Shown here: positions 50,898-60,599 of the stretch, in pieces
How positions within the stretch are numbered: the stretch's first letter is position 1
Layout of the letters: each line of letters opens with the position of its first letter
Source of the DNA: Tenebrio molitor
Taxonomy: Eukaryota > Arthropoda > Insecta > Coleoptera > Tenebrionidae
Assembly: GCF_963966145.1 (NCBI RefSeq)
Contig: NC_091046.1
Coordinates: 12,648,001-12,712,000 of the forward strand
Length of the DNA stretch: 64,000 bases
Direction: 5' to 3'
Notes under the pieces: model-generated
Told to the model about the DNA's origin: nothing
The model's input: only the letters and a program-made list of their open reading frames with translations
Databases searched by the model: none
Program-made: the position numbers and the translations under genes

Positions 50898-50945
50898 ATG
50901 TCTTAAATGACACATTTTGTTGGAAAAAATTAGCCGCTCATTGTA

Positions 50946-51261
50946 CGGGTTATTCTAAATGATTGTAGTCGAAGTAGGCGTGAAAACGGAATGTAAAATT
51001 TATGGTTGCCGCTCCGCATAAAAAAACATCAAAATGATGTGAATAAGTGAGTATACACGGGAGTTAAATTGGGTGCAAAACAACTCAATATTTCTAAATT
51101 CAATCGGTAATTTAACCAAAATAAATAAAATTCTCAACACCGCACTTTTCATCTAAAAAAGGACAGTGACAGCGGCAAAACTGATAGTTCACATGAAAGC
51201 GGCAAATATGTAATAACACGGGCATGGCCTACTTCGACTACAATCATTTAGAATAACCCTG
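50946..51261. mobile_element. TA-type MITE, ends GGGTTATTCTAAATGATTG
   Basis: GTTATTCTAAATGATTGTAG plus TCGAAGTAGGC and the inverse ending CCCTG, flanked by TA. Confidence 0.85.
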
Positions 51262-51355
51262 TATTATTGTTGAAAAAAATCTGGAAGATTTGAAGAATAA
51301 TCTGGAAAAACTCAATCCAGTAAATTAAAATAAAATTACATTTGCTTTTACTTTT

Positions 51356-52564
51356 GTGTTATTTCGCGATCTGTCCAACGTGGCTTATACTTTAATCAAA
51401 AACTGTCTTTTCATACCAAAATTTAATTTTTTATTAAGAACAACTCCATTTTGGAAATTTTCTAATTATGTTAATTCAATTCATTCTTCTTTAAAGTATT
51501 GTTTAGAGAGAATACTTAATTTACGTTTAACTGATTTACAATGGCGTCAGTCCACTTTACCGATTAGATTTGGTGGTCTGGGAATTCGTCGCATTTCCGA
51601 TATTTGCCTCCCTGCTTTCCTATCTTCAATTAATGGGGTTAAAAAGCTTGTTTCTTTATTACTAAACTCAAAGGATAATGAGCTTAATATTCACCATTAT
51701 GATGAAGCTTTAGCAGTCTGGGGTGCAGCAAATGAGAACGAAATACCAACAATTCCACAATTTCAGAAGAATTGGGATAATATTAATATCAAAGGAATAA
51801 TTGCCAATGACTTAATCTTTAATTCACCTAGAGACTTGGCTCGTTTTAAAGCTTTGCAATGCAGAGAATCAGGATCTTGGTTACATGCAATACCTTCTCC
51901 TAATATTGGTACTCTTTTAGATAACACTTCCTTCCAAGTTTGTATTGGTTTAAGATTGGGTTGTAATCTTTGTACACCTCATATTTGCAAGTGCAATGCG
52001 AAAGTTGACGAAATTGGTACCCACGGTCTAAGTTGTTTCAAAAGCAGTGGTAGATTTTCAAGACACACTGAAATTAATTCCATTATCAATCGGTCTTTAA
52101 CTTCAATTCATGTGAATTCAATTTTAGAACCAAACGGACTGTCTCGGGATGACGGAAAACGCCCAGATGGGATGACTTTAGTACCGTGGATTAAAGGTCA
52201 ACCTTTGGTTTGGGACGTTACTGTTGTAGATACACTTGCAGACAGTTACGTATTGAAATCATCTGAAGTCTCAGGTTTTGCCGCTGAAATGGCTTGCAAA
52301 CGCAAACATAGCAAATATAGTTCAATCATTTCGTCAAACTACGTGTTTAAAGGTTTAGCATTTGAAACCTTAGGCCCTTGGTGTAAAGAAGCCATCGATT
52401 TCATTAATGTCATCGGAAACCGACTTATCGCGGAATCAGGCGATTCAAAATCAAAGAAATTCCTTTTCGAGAGGATTTCCCTTGCCATTCAACGTGGAAA
52501 CGCTGCAAGCATTCGGGGCACTTTTCCAGATTCCGCAATATTATCGGAAATTTTTATATTATAA
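51356..52564 (+). CDS. 3' part of a non-LTR retroelement ORF with zinc-binding and RLE-type endonuclease region
   Basis: A reading frame of about 402 codons, uninterrupted and ending TAA at 52564. It has no ATG at its left edge, so it is a 5'-truncated copy lacking the reverse-transcriptase domain. Residues 60-95 (LPIRFGGLGIRRISD, then LPAFLSS) match the thumb/post-RT part of a widespread invertebrate element family. Residues 203-226 carry a Cys/His cluster (CNLCTPHICKC, then HGLSC). Residues 266-290 have KRPDGMTLVPW and VWDVTVVD, which fit the RPD-x(n)-D core of restriction-like endonucleases. A second typical block is FETLGPW. Absence of stops or frameshifts suggests a young insertion. Clade name is uncertain. 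Confidence 0.75.
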   Translation: MLFRDLSNVAYTLIKNCLFIPKFNFLLRTTPFWKFSNYVNSIHSSLKYCLERILNLRLTDLQWRQSTLPIRFGGLGIRRISDICLPAFLSSINGVKKLVSLLLNSKDNELNIHHYDEALAVWGAANENEIPTIPQFQKNWDNINIKGIIANDLIFNSPRDLARFKALQCRESGSWLHAIPSPNIGTLLDNTSFQVCIGLRLGCNLCTPHICKCNAKVDEIGTHGLSCFKSSGRFSRHTEINSIINRSLTSIHVNSILEPNGLSRDDGKRPDGMTLVPWIKGQPLVWDVTVVDTLADSYVLKSSEVSGFAAEMACKRKHSKYSSIISSNYVFKGLAFETLGPWCKEAIDFINVIGNRLIAESGDSKSKKFLFERISLAIQRGNAASIRGTFPDSAILSEIFIL

Positions 52565-52774
52565 AACAAAAATGTTTATGTAATTATGTTATTAATATAA
52601 GCTCTTTAATAATGTACGTAGTATTAGTTGTTTTATTTCTATTCCAATTTATTTGCCTAACGGCCTACATGCACAAATGTCATTTGACAGCTGATTGTGA
52701 AATTGGGAATCAAACCAATCGGATTGTTTACTTGAACATCGATCTTGCAATCGAAATCGAAATGTAAATACCTA

Positions 52775-53425
52775 TTGGGTGATTCAAAATAATTGTGGAT
52801 AAATCTGGCAACTATGTACGAAAATTTATGTGGCAACCAAGGAGGTTAAAGTAAGATGAGAGAAAGCCAGTTTGAAAAAGTGATGCCACCCGCCAAATCG
52901 TGCAGAGCCATAAAAGGTTGCTAAACAAGGGTGGTTGGTGGGGATGGTACCAGTGGCGTATAAAAGACGGGGCGCACAGATGCATTTATTGTAATTTGTA
53001 ACATAAAGTACATGAAAAAAATTAACAAAAACAAAAGAAGTAAATTTATAATTCAGAAAAAACTATAAGTACATGACGGGGCGCACTGGAGCATTTGTTG
53101 TAACATAAAAACGCTTAACACCTTGTTGGGGGGGTTAAAGGAACGCCACTGGCGCCAAAGCGATGCGATACCCGGTGGGCCGTTCAAGGACCAGCATAGG
53201 GCGCTTTCCCTCCTCTTACTTTAACCTCCTTGGTGGCAACTGTGTGGGTAGGATAGAGTTGACATTTCTTTGACAGTTCATAGTCGCGCTATTTTGAAAG
53301 TTGTCAAATCAATCCACGCTTATGAAATGTCATACAAATGTCAACTCTATCCCATTCACACAGTTGCCAAATACATTTTCGTACATAGTTGCAATACTTA
53401 TTCAGAATCATTTTGAATCACCCAA
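52775..53425. mobile_element. MITE with TGGGTGATTCAAAAT ends split by a second element
   Basis: Arms of about 100 bp (TGGGTGATTCAAAAT, GCAACTATGTACGAAAAT, GGGATAGAGTTGACATTT with variants). It is interrupted at GTGGCAAC by the element at 52838. Confidence 0.85.
52838..53232. mobile_element. hAT-like MITE with an 8 bp target duplication
   Basis: Ends CAAGGAGGTTAAAGTAAGA and its inverse, flanked by perfect GTGGCAAC direct repeats (52830-52837 and 53233-53240). 395 bp, more GC-rich than its host. The 8 bp duplication and CAAGG end fit the hAT superfamily. Confidence 0.88.
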
Positions 53426-53747
53426 TAAAACTGTTTGAGATTCATTGTGATTTCAAATTTAATGGAAGAAAATAAATCATTTGTTTGGACATGAAATTCT
53501 GACTTAAATTCTGGAACAAAACCGCATGGTTCCAACTCGATCACATTCCAGGCACATCACACATGCAGGGGCGCACCCACGTTTAAATATAGGTACATAT
53601 TTTATAACAAAATATTTTAAAATTTAACAAAATGTCCGAGAAAAAAAGGAAAATATGTTGCACAAAAATAATTTTTATTGTCATTAATAAAAGAATCAAG
53701 TTAACCGATCTCCATTATTCAAGAATTTTTATGAATTATTAATAGTA

Positions 53748-54237
53748 GTTTATTTAACGAGTTCGTATGTAAATTGGGCTTTTTTTGACATGAGTGGGTC
53801 AGTTTAAAAAATAAATAAAATTTGCAATATGAAACGTGCGTAAAATTGACATTTAGGTGAAGTTCAGCACACTACCAACAAATTTTAGTTTATGAAATAA
53901 GCATAAATCTAATGTTCCTTTTTTTCTCGGAAATTTTGTCATCAAAGGGTATAGTTTGTTTATGCCATTACAATCAGAAAAAAATCTAACAACCAATAAT
54001 AGTATGTAGTTTATTTCACTCGCGTTTTAAACTGGCCCACTCATGCCAAAAAAAGCCCAATTTACACTCGAACGAGTTGAATACAAGGTTTTTTTGTTCG
54101 ACGAGCCCCTTAAAGGCTCCAAATAGCTTAAAATCTCTAAAATTAGCTTGACGTTTCGTTTTGACAAATTGTGACATTTATCAAAATCCGTTCACACAGG
54201 AGAAAATTCACAAATTCTGAGTGTCGAACAAAAAAAA
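53748..54237 (+). mobile_element. Composite repeat E copy 2, with an insertion in the palindrome
   Basis: CGAG at 53758 and 54073 bound the palindrome GTAAATTGGGC/GCCCAATTTAC. About 200 bp of unrelated AT-rich sequence sits in its tip. The TTGTTCGAC unit follows at 54092-54235. Confidence 0.75.
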
Positions 54238-54853
54238 AATCAAAGGTTACCATTTGAAAAATAAAAATTGCCCATTGTCCATAAATGGGTAAATGGTATA
54301 AAAATTATATGCTCACTCCAGTTTGTAGTATTTTTACAGCCATTTCCTTTCCTGAATATTTTTTTTCATTTGGATCATCAATAGCAAAGTTATACCGTGG
54401 ACCGTTTTTTTTAAACGCCTGTATCTTTTTCCATATTTTGCATCTCTAAGTTTTTACAATAAATGTATCCATCTTAGGTATTTTTACATGAAGCCCCCCC
54501 AAAACGTAATTTCTGAGTGCGCCCCTGCACACATGTACAGCATTTCAGTAGTGCAGAATACCTACTGCCGATACAATTCATCTCCCATGTAAAATTCCTC
54601 ATTTTTACTTTGTTTACACATTTCCAATAGCTTTTCACAAAATGGTCACAAACAAATTTAGGTATTGAATGGACAAGACAACGTCTGCGGGTCAGCTAGT
54701 AGATAATAATTTTATTTCTAATAACCATACATATGAGTAAGTTGCGGCTTTAAGGCTGACACTTTCTTGGATTTTCGTAGTCGAATAGTCGCTTGAATAT
54801 TTATTCGAATAGTATGTACCTAATTTGAATATTCGAACAACTATTCTAATATT

Positions 54854-55013
54854 AGAGAGTTTTCGCATTACGTTCCGTTAAAATAACCGGTACGCTATTC
54901 GCGAGCAATTACTGTAATCGCTTATTGTAATAATGAATCGGTTACGCTATTGCCTAGCAACACCGGCGTTAGCGTACACGGCTATCTGAAAAACGTAACG
55001 CGAAAACTCTCTA
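54854..55013. mobile_element. Palindromic MITE, ends TAGAGAGTTTTCGC
   Basis: GAGAGTTTTCGCATTACG and inverse CGTAACGCGAAAACTCTC, inserted in a field of short TATTCGAATA palindromes (about 54775-55160). Confidence 0.75.
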
Positions 55014-55191
55014 CTGTGTAATTCGAATATTCCAATTGTAATTCGAAAATAGAATAACTATTCGAATAAATATGTATTGGAATATTCGACTATTCGAATA
55101 TTAGAATCTACATCTAGTCGAATTTTTCATTGTCAGCTATTCGAAAATTCGAATACGTTTCCTAGCTTAGACAGTCTAGACATCACCGCTG

Positions 55192-55746
55192 GTATCGCGA
55201 CAAAAGCGCGCCGCAAAAAGAGCGCGCGACAAAAGAGCGTGCGACATAAGAGCGCGGCGACATAAGAGCGCGGCGACATAAGAGCGCGACGACATAAGAG
55301 CGCGGCGACAAAAGAGCGTGACCACAAAAGAAGGTAAATACAGGTTGCCTTTGCCTTTGCCTTTCTTAAGGCAATAATTAATTTTCATATTGAAGGTTTT
55401 GAAGAAGTCAAACCTTGTGCAAATGAAAATTTTCCTTACCCTTTAGTTATACTAAGACTTGGCGCGACCTTGACGCGACCTTGAAACACAACAAGAGAGA
55501 AAAAAAAGGCATTTGCACAAGGTTTGAATGGTGGGACACGATCTAGGAGGACGCCCTGAGGCTGTCTAGCCAGAAAAAACGCGAAAATTCCAGTCTTGTC
55601 ACAGTGTTTATTTGTCTCACGCTATTTTGTCGCGGCGCTCTTTTGTCGCGGCGCTCTTTTGTCGTGGCGCTCTTTTGTCGCTGCGCTCATATTGCGGCTC
55701 TCTTTTGTCGCGCGCTCATTTGTCGCGCGCTCAAATGTCGTAGATT
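55192..55746. mobile_element. Foldback element with inverted minisatellite arms
   Basis: Two arrays of a 16 bp unit like GAGCGCGGCGACATAA (about 55200-55331) and its inverse (about 55619-55744) bracket about 290 bp. Perfect 11 bp direct repeats CATCACCGCTG at 55181-55191 and 55747-55757 look like a target duplication. An inner inverted pair ACCTTGTGCAAAT/ATTTGCACAAGGT lies between. All reading frames across the arrays are repeat artefacts. Confidence 0.8.
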
Positions 55747-56053
55747 CATCACCGCTGTGCTTGCGCGTTCACTGTTTCATCAACCTCTCGGAACGAAGCA
55801 GTGAAGCACAGGTGCCTTCTTCCATCCAGGTCGGGTTGTTTTACAGAATATGATAGGGAGTTTTATCCTCTTCATCGCATGGCCTACAAGAGATCTTTTG
55901 TCATTCCAATCACGTTGAGGTGAGACGACAGTGTCCTTTCACCAGTCCCATTGCTGCCCTGATTTTTGATCTGCTTATTGGATGGATTCTATTTGAACCT
56001 TCGTGACTGCTGACTCCAGGGACCCCAGCTCAGTCCCAGTAGTTCTTTCCTTT

Positions 56054-56183
56054 TGGCATTTGGATTTTTTGGCTTTTTGTATTTAGGTTTAGGCATTTGG
56101 CATTTAGGCATTTGAGATTTAGGAATTTGACATTTAGGCATTTAGGCATTTGGAATTTGCATATAATTTGGCATTTAGCCATT
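56054..56183. repeat. Minisatellite of GGCATTT(A/G) units
   Basis: About fifteen imperfect 7-8 bp units. It resumes for one or two units after the MITE at 56427. Confidence 0.8.
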
Positions 56184-56426
56184 TCGTCGTCTACACTAGC
56201 AAAGCACGTAACTCCAAAATGCAAAATCTTACAGGAGCAACAATAAACTGTACCAGAAACAAAATTGCATTTTGTGATTTTTTTTTAATTCTTTAATATT
56301 TCTAATTAAAATGAATGTTTAAACAGAAAAAACCTATACATTTTACCTTCTGATTAATTAAATGGGGCAAACAAATCATTTTCACTAAAATGTGGAGTTA
56401 CGTGCTTTGCTAGTGTAGCCGACGAT
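56184..56426. mobile_element. MITE inserted in the GGCATTT minisatellite
   Basis: Ends TCGTCGTCTACACTAGCAAA and its inverse, arms of about 38 bp, flanked by ATTT on both sides. Confidence 0.8.
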
Positions 56427-57705
56427 TTGGCATTTAAGTTCATATGAAGATGCCACCTGCAGTAGATGCTGAGTAGACTTTAATCAGCTTTCAAAAATTT
56501 GACATCCTGATCCCCACGTATTTTGTGATTTTCTGACGGAATTGGGTTACCTGTCAACCACTTCAATCAATGGGGATCGTGTTAAGTTACACCAAAAAAA
56601 CATTGAAGTGAAATTTTAGAATGAAAAGATTAGTAAGTAGATGGAGTGAGTGAGTGAGAGAAAAATAAACCTAAAATGGAACAAAAATAAGTAATTAGAC
56701 GGCAACATTATCGTAAAGTTTTTGCGGCGATAACCAAGCGGAGCAGAAAGTGTTTGCGATGGCGGTCGAGACTAATTCCACCCGCTAGTAAAAATCGAAG
56801 AGTCGACTCGCAACCTCATAGTAAAATAAAAAATAAACTCTTAACTTCATAAGCTTCCGAGTCTTGTTGGATGATAATTGTCCCTACAACTCAGACCAAT
56901 GGGACCAAATCTAAACAGGGGTTCTGATATTTCCAAACCAAAAATCCCCAAAAAATTAAAAATTTATCTTGAGAGCTTTGCCCAGAAATAAAGATTTATC
57001 ACCAAATGCCAACAAAACTAAAAGAACTCGTAGAACGATCACACACACGTCGTCTTCACTCTCAAGTCTCTACTTCTCTAACTGAGAAGCAAAAAAAAAA
57101 CACCAATTCTCATGTTAGGTATATTTAACAGAATCGAGGAAAGGTTTGAAGAAACAAGACACAGTAGAGTTTTTTTTTTCACTTCCGAGATTACAGGCTT
57201 AATAAATAATTAGTTTGCATCAGGGATTCCCAACTTATAATATGTTTTGACCCTTCGTTAAAAATTTTAAAATAATCTGTAAATAATGAATAATATTTTA
57301 TTATAAAATGATTCCTAATGGACGTTTTTTCGTTGAGAAGACGATACTCATTCCGGAGGTCGTTTTTTACCTTACGATAATCTGAACTTTACGTTGTTGC
57401 TCAAAAAATCAAAAAAGTATATTGATAAAATTAATTTTACCGAATTTTGTGAAACTAGTTGCAATATTGAAATATTTTGTAAAGTAATTATGGAACATTT
57501 ATGATACATATTTTAATAGAGCTGTATTGTGTTTTATTAAAGGGTAGTTTCTTGTTTCTGAAGAATTTCTTATTTATTTGATAAAGTTAAAGGTAATCAA
57601 TCAATCAAGCGCTAAGAAAGGAATGTGAAGTAGGTAATCTTTTAGGTTATTATACGGTGCGATCAACAATAATTACTTAGATAAGGGGTGGCTATGACTG
57701 TCACT

Positions 57706-57994
57706 ATGAGGCCCGGTTGTATAAAGCGATGTCAAGTTCTTGTTAAAGTTAACATAATGTCAAGCGATCTGATTGGGGGATATTTAAAATTGGATTTGAA
57801 TCAGCCAATCAAATGGGCGGATTTCCGATTTGACGCGTTGTTAGTTGACACGATGTTAACTAAGCTTTATACGGGGTCATTATAAATGTTTGTAACAACT
57901 AGTGGGCGTAGCGGCGCACCTAAAGCATAGCGCACAGCCACTACGATGAGACAATCATTTATAATGAATTAATGACCTGTACAACCGGGCCTGA
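57706..57994. mobile_element. Inner MITE, ends AGGCCCGGTTGTA
   Basis: GAGGCCCGGTTGTATAAAGC at the left and CAACCGGGCCTGA at the right. The interior has further inverted GTTAACAT/ATGTTAAC motifs. Confidence 0.6.
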
Positions 57995-58072
57995 AAAATT
58001 TTAACGCAAAAATGGTTTTTATTTTTACTTTGGAACATAAAAGATTCATCATTGATTCGTAATGATGTTTTT

Positions 58073-58460
58073 TTTTTTTTTTTTGCCTTTCCCCTTTCAC
58101 CTAACAGGCCTATCAGGTACCTTTTACGGTCGGCTTGGTTTCTTTTTTCCTTTGTGGTGCGGCGGGGCTCCGGGGTACTTTCCCCGGCTACCTACGCCCA
58201 CCCTCTCTCCTCTCCTTTTTCTGGACGACACAACACGAATATCACAACACACAACATCCATGGGAGGCCATCCGGCCTGGGATTTGAACCCTGCTGACCT
58301 CGCGGTGGTGTCGGGAGAGTGTCGCTCTTCCTTCCACCACCCTACCGTCAGCCCCTACTAGACATACACACACATCCATGGCCCGGCGGAGTTTCCTTCC
58401 TTCGAAAAAATCCTCCCCCTTCGGTGGGATTCGAACCCACTAGCGCCGGGACCGCGACCT
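58073..58460 (-). mobile_element. tRNA-derived SINE with poly(A) tail
   Basis: On the minus strand a GC-rich 390 bp unit ends in poly(A) (the T-run near 58073-58083). Two RNA polymerase III B boxes are visible: GGGTTCGAATCCC (complement of 58426-58438) and GGGTTCAAATCCC (complement of 58279-58291). A tRNA-like part with CAGGGTTCAAATCCCAGGCC precedes the body. Perfect 10 bp direct repeats TGATGTTTTT flank it (58063-58072 and 58461-58470), as expected for LINE-driven insertion. Two B boxes suggest a dimeric or composite head. Confidence 0.8.
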
Positions 58461-58747
58461 TGATGTTTTTAATAATGGATACTGGACATACAGCGCTGTT
58501 GCCTGTTTGGCATCGAGTTTCTGCAAAAATTTCTAGATTTAAATTGAAACAGGTATATGCAACCAGAAATACTTCCATCATTCCAGGGCATCCGGACACA
58601 CGTCGAAAATCTCAACGCCTTCTTTGGTCTAAATAATTGTTGATCGCGCGGTAATAAGGCCTAACTGAACGGAAAAAAAAGACATACACACCAATTCCAA
58701 AGAAAGTCGAGTTTGAAGAAGAACATTTTTGAAGAAGCAAATACATA

Positions 58748-59135
58748 TAATCTGTTTCAAAATCGAAAATCCACCAACAGTGCATTCTACCTCGAAAATA
58801 CAACCGACAACGTCGCCGACTTTTGTTTTTAGTGTGTCTGCAAGTGTCAGAAAAAGTGGGGTTATCAAAGAACACTGTTGGACAGTCGTTTTGGTCGTAG
58901 TTCATGGTGTTTTTTATTTTCATTTTATTATTTCACTCAAAAAGTATGATATGGTAGCTAAAACCTTTTTGTACATAATAATTATTTAGTGTTTCATAAA
59001 TAAACTCAACAGTTCAATGTCAAATTTTAGCGGGAGGTTGAGGCAACCCAAAAAAATTAAACATTTTCTGGGGATTTCTTTTTTTCTGCCAACATAATTC
59101 AACAGGTGGTGGATTTTTGATTTTGAAACAGATTA
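58748..59135. mobile_element. MITE with TAATCTGTTTCAAAATC ends, copy 2
   Basis: Same length, ends and interior as 45117-45498 (for example CCGACAACGTCGCC, GGCGGGAGGTTGAG with small changes), TA on both sides. The strong similarity implies recent spread. Confidence 0.85.
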
Positions 59136-59473
59136 TAAGTACTATTGCGATCAAAAAATTTTGGACACTAATGTCATCGTGCTGTCATACATTCTAAAAC
59201 GACCCTCAATTTTGATTGTGTCAATTTTGAAAATGTGAATGTCAGATTTACCGAGAAAAGTTTTAATTAATAAAAAATATAAAACAAATACCCAAATGTA
59301 CTCGCATATTAAAAAAAATATATTTTAAACCGGTGTCAAATTGACAACAATTTCATCTTTCATGTGACAGTTTCAATAAAGCATGATTTAGAGTAATTTT
59401 TTTAATGTGACAGAAGTGTGATGTCCAAAATTTTATGATCGTAATAGTACCTAATTTGTGGTGATCGAAATAG

Positions 59474-59672
59474 TAGTTTATTTAACGAGTTTACAAACGA
59501 ACGAGTTGAATACAATGTTTTTTTGTTCGACGAGCCCCTTAAAGGCTCCAAATCGCTTGAAATTTTTAAAATTACCTTGACGTTTTGTTTTGACAAGTTG
59601 TGACATTTCTGAAAATCCGTTCATACACGAGAAAATTCTCAAATTCTGACAGTGTCGAACAAAAAAAAAAAT
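59474..59672 (+). mobile_element. Composite repeat E copy 3, palindrome deleted
   Basis: CGAG at 59486 and 59502 are separated by only TTTACAAACGAA, then the TTGTTCGAC unit (59517-59665) continues as in the other copies. Confidence 0.75.
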
Positions 59673-60234
59673 ATATATTTTTTTTGTTCCATCTATTTCC
59701 GCTTAAGAATGAGCGTTAACAGTAACCTTGTCAAAAAAATCACTGACGTGCAAGGAGAGATAAAGGAATGCAAGTTGGTACACGGTCATAGGAACAATTA
59801 CAATGGAAGAATGAAACGATAAATACGTAAAATATAATTTATTATTTACATATTTGGGGTATTTAAAAACAAAAATTTTTCGTAAATGAAGAGATTAATT
59901 TAGTACGTTAAAGTTACTGTGAACTGAATGGAAAGACGATGTAGTTCCCATGTATGTTTCCTGAATTCAGAAGGACAAAATGCACATATTCTGAGATAGG
60001 ATCTCATTCCGTATGTAGGTATAATGCATACACAGAAATATGTAGCAGGAAACATTGAGAATTATAATTTATTTATGTTTATGTTTTAGAATAAATTACA
60101 GATAGACTGACAATAATACGTTCCGGGTGTTCTAATTCTTAGAATCTCCGAAGCGGTGAAAAAAGGGGAACTTTAAAAGTCGATTGTGATTCAAAAATGT
60201 TTTATTGTCATCAGAACATGATCGTAAAACTATA

Positions 60235-60593
60235 CAGGCTTATTCACATAAGATGACGAGCCTGACCAGGTAAAAATGCAACCCAAAAGGCAATTCACAA
60301 AGCAATCTCGATCTCTATTACATTATCCGGCATTATCATAATTCGCATAAAACATAGGTAGCTTTTAACGTCAGCCTAATGAATGTCAATTTTCAACAGA
60401 AAGATACGTCTCTAAGATCTGGTTTCACCAACGTGAGTTAAATTTAACTACAGATTAAAATATACGAAAACATTGTTATAACAATAGGTAACTAAAGTAA
60501 CGAAGCAATTTAACCCACAGTTAACTTTAACTGGCCTTGGTGAATAAAGTGTATTTTGGGTTGCATTTTTACCTGGTCAGGCTCGTCACCCTG
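60235..60593. mobile_element. TA-type MITE, ends CAGG.TTATTC...GACGAGCCTGACC
   Basis: GACGAGCCTGACCAGGTAAA and its inverse, TA on both sides. A related single end lies at about 32780-32815 (AATGCAACCCA). Confidence 0.8.
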
Positions 60594-60599
60594 TATATT

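Larger units (their letters stand above)
57653..58653. mobile_element. 1 kb element with TACGGTGCGATCA ends, host for a MITE and a SINE
   Basis: TACGGTGCGATCAACAATAA at 57653 and the inverse ending GCGCGGTA at 58653. Contains 57706-57994 (ends TGAGGCCCGGTTGTA) and the SINE at 58073. It shares its terminus with the 136-249 MITE. Confidence 0.65.

Noticed and set aside
55192..55331. CRISPR-like array
   Set aside because: Units are contiguous without unique spacers, and the setting is a eukaryotic genome.
55077..55853. Repetitive Arg/Ser/Ala-rich frames on both strands
   Set aside because: They are translations of the 16 bp tandem units.
58426..58438. Free-standing tRNA gene
   Set aside because: A B box alone, no cloverleaf with acceptor stem, and it is part of a SINE.
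58052..58636. Overlapping frames on both strands
   Set aside because: They come from the GC-rich tRNA-derived SINE.
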